Below, one piece after another: positions 6,201 to 9,095 of a stretch of 9,095 nt of DNA. The stretch covers positions 1 to 9,095 of the forward strand of contig JAAFIT010000072.1 of the NCBI GenBank assembly GCA_013298745.1. The letters are read 5' to 3'. Below the pieces are notes generated by a model, which made no database searches, was not told the origin of the DNA, and was given only the letters and a program-made list of their open reading frames with translations. How positions within the stretch are numbered: the first letter of the stretch is position 1; the number at the start of each line of letters is the position of its first letter. This DNA is from Sphingomonadales bacterium (GTDB lineage Bacteria > Pseudomonadota > Alphaproteobacteria > Sphingomonadales > Sphingomonadaceae). Position numbers and translations under genes: made by a program.

Positions 6201-6763
6201 CAGGCCGGCATGAACGGAAAGAACACGCCGCCGCTCCACAGGCCCGGTGGCGACGCGGCTTCGGCGAGCGCCAGATCGGCGAGTTCATAAAAGACCGGGC
6301 GGTTGACCAGCGCCTCCAGCCCGGCCCTGACATGCACATAAGGCCGCGGTGTGCCATCGGCAGCGGTTTCGATGCGCAGCGGATGCTCCGGCCCGGCCTC
6401 AACCAAATCATCGACGTTGGTACGAAAGATCAGCCGCCGATCATGGCCCTCACCTTCGGTCGTGGCTTCGATGGCGATGAATGGCGCATCCTCGACAATG
6501 ATATCGAGCTTTTCATAAGGGGTGACGAGCACATAGCTGCCATCGGGCTCGCGCCGCAAAATGGTGGAAAACAGCCGCACCAGTTCCTTGCGGCCGATGG
6601 GCGAGCCCTCATGGAACCAGGTGCCATCGCGCGCGATCCGCATCCACGAATCGCCGCAATGCGTTGGGTTCCACAGATGCACGGGCGGCAGCTTGCCTGC
6701 CTTGAGCAGGGCCGCCAGCTCGCCGAGCGAGCGCCCGGCCGAATCGCGTGTGGGTGCGGTCAT
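6200..6763 (-). CDS. DUF1285 family protein
   Basis: A 187-aa soluble protein of the DUF1285 family, with no established biochemical function. Features that point to this family are PPVHLWNPTHCGDSWMRIARDGTWFHEGSPI (in two parts, residues 26-40 and 41-56), RKELVRLFSTILRRE and the YVLVTPYEKLDIIVEDAPF region. The C-terminus ends in GVFFPFMPA. No signal peptide or transmembrane segment is seen. It is the first gene of the minus-strand operon and overlaps the Nudix gene by one base (TGATG). The order DUF1285, CoA pyrophosphatase, cca recurs in alphaproteobacteria as far as I recall, which suggests a conserved transcription unit. The ATG at 6763 is the likely start, although the preceding sequence has no strong Shine-Dalgarno match and no clear promoter was found for it. 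Confidence 0.88.
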   Translation of the reverse strand: MTAPTRDSAGRSLGELAALLKAGKLPPVHLWNPTHCGDSWMRIARDGTWFHEGSPIGRKELVRLFSTILRREPDGSYVLVTPYEKLDIIVEDAPFIAIEATTEGEGHDRRLIFRTNVDDLVEAGPEHPLRIETAADGTPRPYVHVRAGLEALVNRPVFYELADLALAEAASPPGLWSGGVFFPFMPA

Positions 6764-6819
6764 GCCGGTGTCTTAGCGCCGGGCGCCGCTGCGGGGAATG
6801 GCGGTGCGACGTTCGGCGC

Positions 6820-6848
6820 TTGACGGCGAGCCAGGCGTTTCGGACACT
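6820..6848 (+). promoter_or_regulatory. Weak candidate promoter for the amidohydrolase
   Basis: In the 108-bp divergent region, TTGACG at 6820-6825 matches five of six -35 bases. At a 17-bp spacing the -10 position is GACACT (6843-6848), only three of six, so support is poor. The -10 overlaps the inverted repeat at 6842-6853. No equally good candidate was seen for the leftward operon. Confidence 0.3.
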
Positions 6849-6853
6849 TGTCC
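6842..6853. promoter_or_regulatory. Inverted repeat GGACA-CT-TGTCC, candidate operator
   Basis: Two perfect 5-bp arms around a 2-bp centre lie 18 bp before the amidohydrolase ATG and within the divergent region shared with the DUF1285 operon. The size and position suit a dimeric helix-turn-helix regulator such as a TetR-type protein. No regulator gene is next to it in the window, so the binder is unknown. Confidence 0.4.
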
Positions 6854-6871
6854 AGAATTTGGGGGATGGAC

Positions 6872-8596
6872 ATGAAGCGCAAAACGCTGGCGACGATGGC
6901 GGTGCTGATGCTGGCGAGCGGCGCCCGCGCCGCGCCGGCCGATACGGTTCTCCATCATGGCCAGATCATCACTGTCGACGCACAGGACAGCATCGCGCAG
7001 GCACTGGCGATCAGCAATGGCAAGATCGTCATGGTTGGCAGCGATGCCGCGGTGGCGACGCTGATCGGCCCCAAGACCCGCGTTATCGACCTTAAGGGGC
7101 GCACGGCTACACCCGGCCTGATCGATACCCACGCCCATATCGTCTCCACCGGCATCGGCGAATTGTTCGAAATCCGCCTCGGCGAGACCAAATCGGTTGC
7201 CGAGATGGTGGCAGCGCTCAAGGCACGTGTCGCCAAGACGCCGAAGGGCGAATGGATCACCGGGGTCGGCTGGGACGAAGGCAAGTTCGCGGATGGCAAA
7301 TACCCCACCGCCGCCGATCTCGATGCCGTCAGCCCCGACAATCCGGTGTGGCTGGAGAACACCACCGGCCATTATGGCGTCGCCAATTCGGCAGCGCTGA
7401 AGCTGGCCGGCGTGACCGCGGCAACCAAGACGCCGCCCGCCGGCACCATCGAGCGGCTGCCCGATGGCCGCCCCGCCGGGGTGATGAAGGAAGCCGCGCA
7501 GGAAATGATCACCGGGCTGATCCCGCCCGCCAGCATCGCGCAGCGGCAGGCAGCGCTGGCGCACATGATCAAGCGCCTCCATGCCGAGGGCATGACCGGG
7601 TTCAAGGACCCTTCGATCAGCCCGCAGGATTGGGCCGCCTACCGCAACCTCGTCGCCGCCGGCGGCCTCGATATCAACGCCTGTGTGCTGTTTTCGGGCG
7701 GCCGGACGCTGGCAAGCGCCACCAAGGCGCTCGGCGAAATCCGCAGCGCCAAGGGTGATATCGCCGGTGTCTCCAGCGGCTCGCTGGCGGTGTGCGGGGT
7801 CAAGCTGTTTCTCGATGGCAGCGGCGCCGCGCCGACGGCCTGGATGTATACCGACTGGAACCGGCAGCGCACCGGAGTCGCTACCGGCAACAGCGGCTAT
7901 CCGCAGATCGATCCGGCAGAATATCAGAAGATCGTCGCGATGTTCGTTAACGCCGATATTGGCATCGGCACCCACGCCATCGGCGATCGCGCCATCGACT
8001 GGACGGTCGATACCTATGCCGAGGCGCTGAAGGCGCATCCGACGCGCGACCTGCGCCTCAGCATCATTCACGCCAATACGCCGACCGATCACGCCATCGA
8101 CACCATGGCAGCGCTGCAAACCAGCTATGGCTCGGGCTATCCCGAATCACAGGCAGGCTTTGCCTGGTGGATCGGTGACATTTATGCCGCCAATCTCGGC
8201 GAAGCGCGCAGCCAGCGGCTCAACCCCTTCGCCACCTATGCCAAGCGCGGCATCATCTGGGGCGGCGGCTCGGACACATCGGTGACACCCTTCCCCGGCC
8301 GTTACGGGCTATGGGCGTCGATGGCGCGGCAAACGAGCAACGGCAGCTGGGGTCCGGCGCCGTTCGGCACTGCTGAAGCCGTTGATCTCAAGACAGCGCT
8401 CAAATCCTATACCGCCTGGGCCGCACCGCTTATCGGCGCCGGCGGCCGCACCGGCGTGCTCGCCCCCGGCATGGCCGCGGATATCGCCGTGTGGGATCGC
8501 GACCCGCTGACCGTGCCGACCGCAGCGATCAAGGACATGGCCGCCGACATGACGCTATTCCGCGGCAAGGTGGTTTACGAGCGCGGCAAGAGCTGA
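6872..8596 (+). CDS. Exported YtcJ-like amidohydrolase (amidohydrolase family 3)
   Basis: A 574-aa metal-dependent hydrolase of the amidohydrolase_3/YtcJ group. The substrate is unknown; members hydrolyse amide or N-formyl-type bonds. A Sec signal peptide (MKRK, hydrophobic TLATMAVLMLASG, likely cleavage after ARA at residue 20) places it in the periplasm. Metal ligands are visible as H87-A-H89 in PGLIDTHAHI, H368 in THAIGDRA, H400 in LSIIHANTP and D468 in GGGSDTSVTPFPG. K311 lies in the family motif GVKLFLDGS. The small N- and C-terminal beta domain closes with GVLAPGMAADIAVWDRDP. The start is the ATG at 6872, because GGGGG at 6861-6865 is well spaced from it and the signal peptide begins there; a TTG at 6848 and an ATG at 6866 add residues before it. 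It stands alone, divergent from the DUF1285 operon and convergent with the cytochrome gene. Confidence 0.92.
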   Translation: MKRKTLATMAVLMLASGARAAPADTVLHHGQIITVDAQDSIAQALAISNGKIVMVGSDAAVATLIGPKTRVIDLKGRTATPGLIDTHAHIVSTGIGELFEIRLGETKSVAEMVAALKARVAKTPKGEWITGVGWDEGKFADGKYPTAADLDAVSPDNPVWLENTTGHYGVANSAALKLAGVTAATKTPPAGTIERLPDGRPAGVMKEAAQEMITGLIPPASIAQRQAALAHMIKRLHAEGMTGFKDPSISPQDWAAYRNLVAAGGLDINACVLFSGGRTLASATKALGEIRSAKGDIAGVSSGSLAVCGVKLFLDGSGAAPTAWMYTDWNRQRTGVATGNSGYPQIDPAEYQKIVAMFVNADIGIGTHAIGDRAIDWTVDTYAEALKAHPTRDLRLSIIHANTPTDHAIDTMAALQTSYGSGYPESQAGFAWWIGDIYAANLGEARSQRLNPFATYAKRGIIWGGGSDTSVTPFPGRYGLWASMARQTSNGSWGPAPFGTAEAVDLKTALKSYTAWAAPLIGAGGRTGVLAPGMAADIAVWDRDPLTVPTAAIKDMAADMTLFRGKVVYERGKS

Positions 8597-8609
8597 CCGG
8601 AAAGCCGCC

Positions 8610-9095
8610 TCAGGGCGCGACCTCGGCGAGCCTGTGCAGATAGGCGAGCAGCGCCGCGCGCTCATTGTCGGTCAGATGCTTGTAGCGGCCGCGCGCCACC
8701 TGGCCCATCAACCCGACATCACGGCCGCCGATGGCGATGCCGGTCTGCAGCAACTGCTTGAACTGCGCCGCATCATAGGCCGCCGCGATGCGCAGATCGG
8801 GACGCGCTACAGCGCCAGCATATGGCAACCCGCCGCGCAGATCGAGACCATGGCATTCGGCACAAGTGGCGCGCGCAATCGCGCGACCAAGCGCATAGGA
8901 TGGCCCGACATTGGGTGGTGACACCCGGCCGACGCGTACCACTTCATCGCGTGACGACCGGTACAGCCCCTTGGCGATCTCGTCTTTCGCGCCGCTTTCG
9001 AGCACCGGGCGAGGGTGTTCGACACCCGCGACGGGGGCGCTGCGGACATAGGTGATGATTGCGGTGATCTCATCGGCCTTGAGCTGGGTGAACAG
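8610..9095 (-). CDS. c-type cytochrome, C-terminal domain (partial, 5' end beyond window)
   Basis: The frame is open to the window edge, giving 161 visible residues and a TGA at 8612-8610. The first visible part, LFTQLKADEITAIITYVRS, is the closing helix of a preceding cytochrome c domain, so the whole protein probably has at least two haem domains. A second domain carries the haem-binding CAECH (residues 78-82 of the fragment, 8864-8850), a likely axial Met at about 130 in GGRDVGLMGQ, and the terminal helix LTDNERAALLAYLHRL. Such proteins act in the periplasm in electron transfer, often as the cytochrome subunit of a dehydrogenase. A GTG at 9005 would give 131 aa but would cut into the first domain, so it is not used as the start. 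The gap to the convergent amidohydrolase is 13 bp, with no obvious terminator. Confidence 0.87.
   Translation of the reverse strand: MFTQLKADEITAIITYVRSAPVAGVEHPRPVLESGAKDEIAKGLYRSSRDEVVRVGRVSPPNVGPSYALGRAIARATCAECHGLDLRGGLPYAGAVARPDLRIAAAYDAAQFKQLLQTGIAIGGRDVGLMGQVARGRYKHLTDNERAALLAYLHRLAEVAP

Noticed and set aside
5496..6290. 264-codon plus-strand frame across cca, Nudix and DUF1285
   Set aside because: It spans two junctions of a well-supported minus-strand operon and has an Arg/His/Gln-rich composition typical of an antisense shadow.
6848..6871. Upstream TTG (6848) or ATG (6866) start for the amidohydrolase
   Set aside because: Starting at 6872 gives a proper signal peptide and a good spacing to GGGGG at 6861-6865; the TTG would fall inside the inverted repeat.
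6773..8119. 448-codon open frame on the minus strand, opposite the amidohydrolase
   Set aside because: It is antisense to a gene with clear family motifs. Long antisense frames are common in GC-rich genes, and the translation is Arg/Gly/Asp/His-rich with no recognisable domain.

Overview
The window looks like chromosomal DNA from a high-GC alphaproteobacterium, most likely Sphingomonadales. The reasons are the strong G/C bias at third codon positions, the recO-parC adjacency, the DUF1285-CoA pyrophosphatase-cca cluster, a short CCA-adding enzyme with no HD domain, and a ParC of alphaproteobacterial type. This assignment rests on recognising gene order and protein motifs; no database was searched. 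No transposase, integrase, CRISPR array, tRNA or rRNA was seen, and no stretch longer than about 110 bp lacks a gene.

Layout. (1) Positions 1-3270, plus strand: the 3' end of recO, then parC (topoisomerase IV subunit A), a GNAT acetyltransferase starting one base after the parC stop, and two very small membrane proteins (42 and 81 aa) joined by a TGATG overlap. Gaps are 3, 1, 19 and -1 bp, so this may be one transcription unit. (2) Positions 3271-4413, plus strand: an AT-rich promoter with a 12-bp perfect palindrome leads into a two-gene unit. It encodes a membrane-anchored SPFH/band-7 protein and, 4 bp later, a 63-aa ribbon-helix-helix protein that ends in an AT-hook-like motif. A GC-rich hairpin closes the unit. 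(3) Positions 4441-6763, minus strand: a tightly coupled operon, transcribed right to left, of DUF1285, a Nudix CoA pyrophosphatase and cca. Stop and start codons overlap at both junctions (TGATG, then GTGA). (4) Positions 6764-6871: a 108-bp divergent intergenic region with a GGACA-CT-TGTCC inverted repeat just before the next gene. (5) Positions 6872-8596, plus strand: an exported YtcJ-type amidohydrolase. It converges, with a 13-bp gap, on the C-terminal part of a c-type cytochrome on the minus strand (8610-9095) that runs off the window.

Most genes are housekeeping: DNA repair and topology, tRNA 3'-end maturation, and clean-up of CoA-type nucleotides. The least ordinary part is 2897-4413. 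It holds two micro-membrane proteins, a two-TM SPFH protein, and a tiny RHH/AT-hook regulator that could act on the AT-rich palindrome in front of the SPFH gene. That regulatory loop is an inference from sequence, not a demonstrated system.
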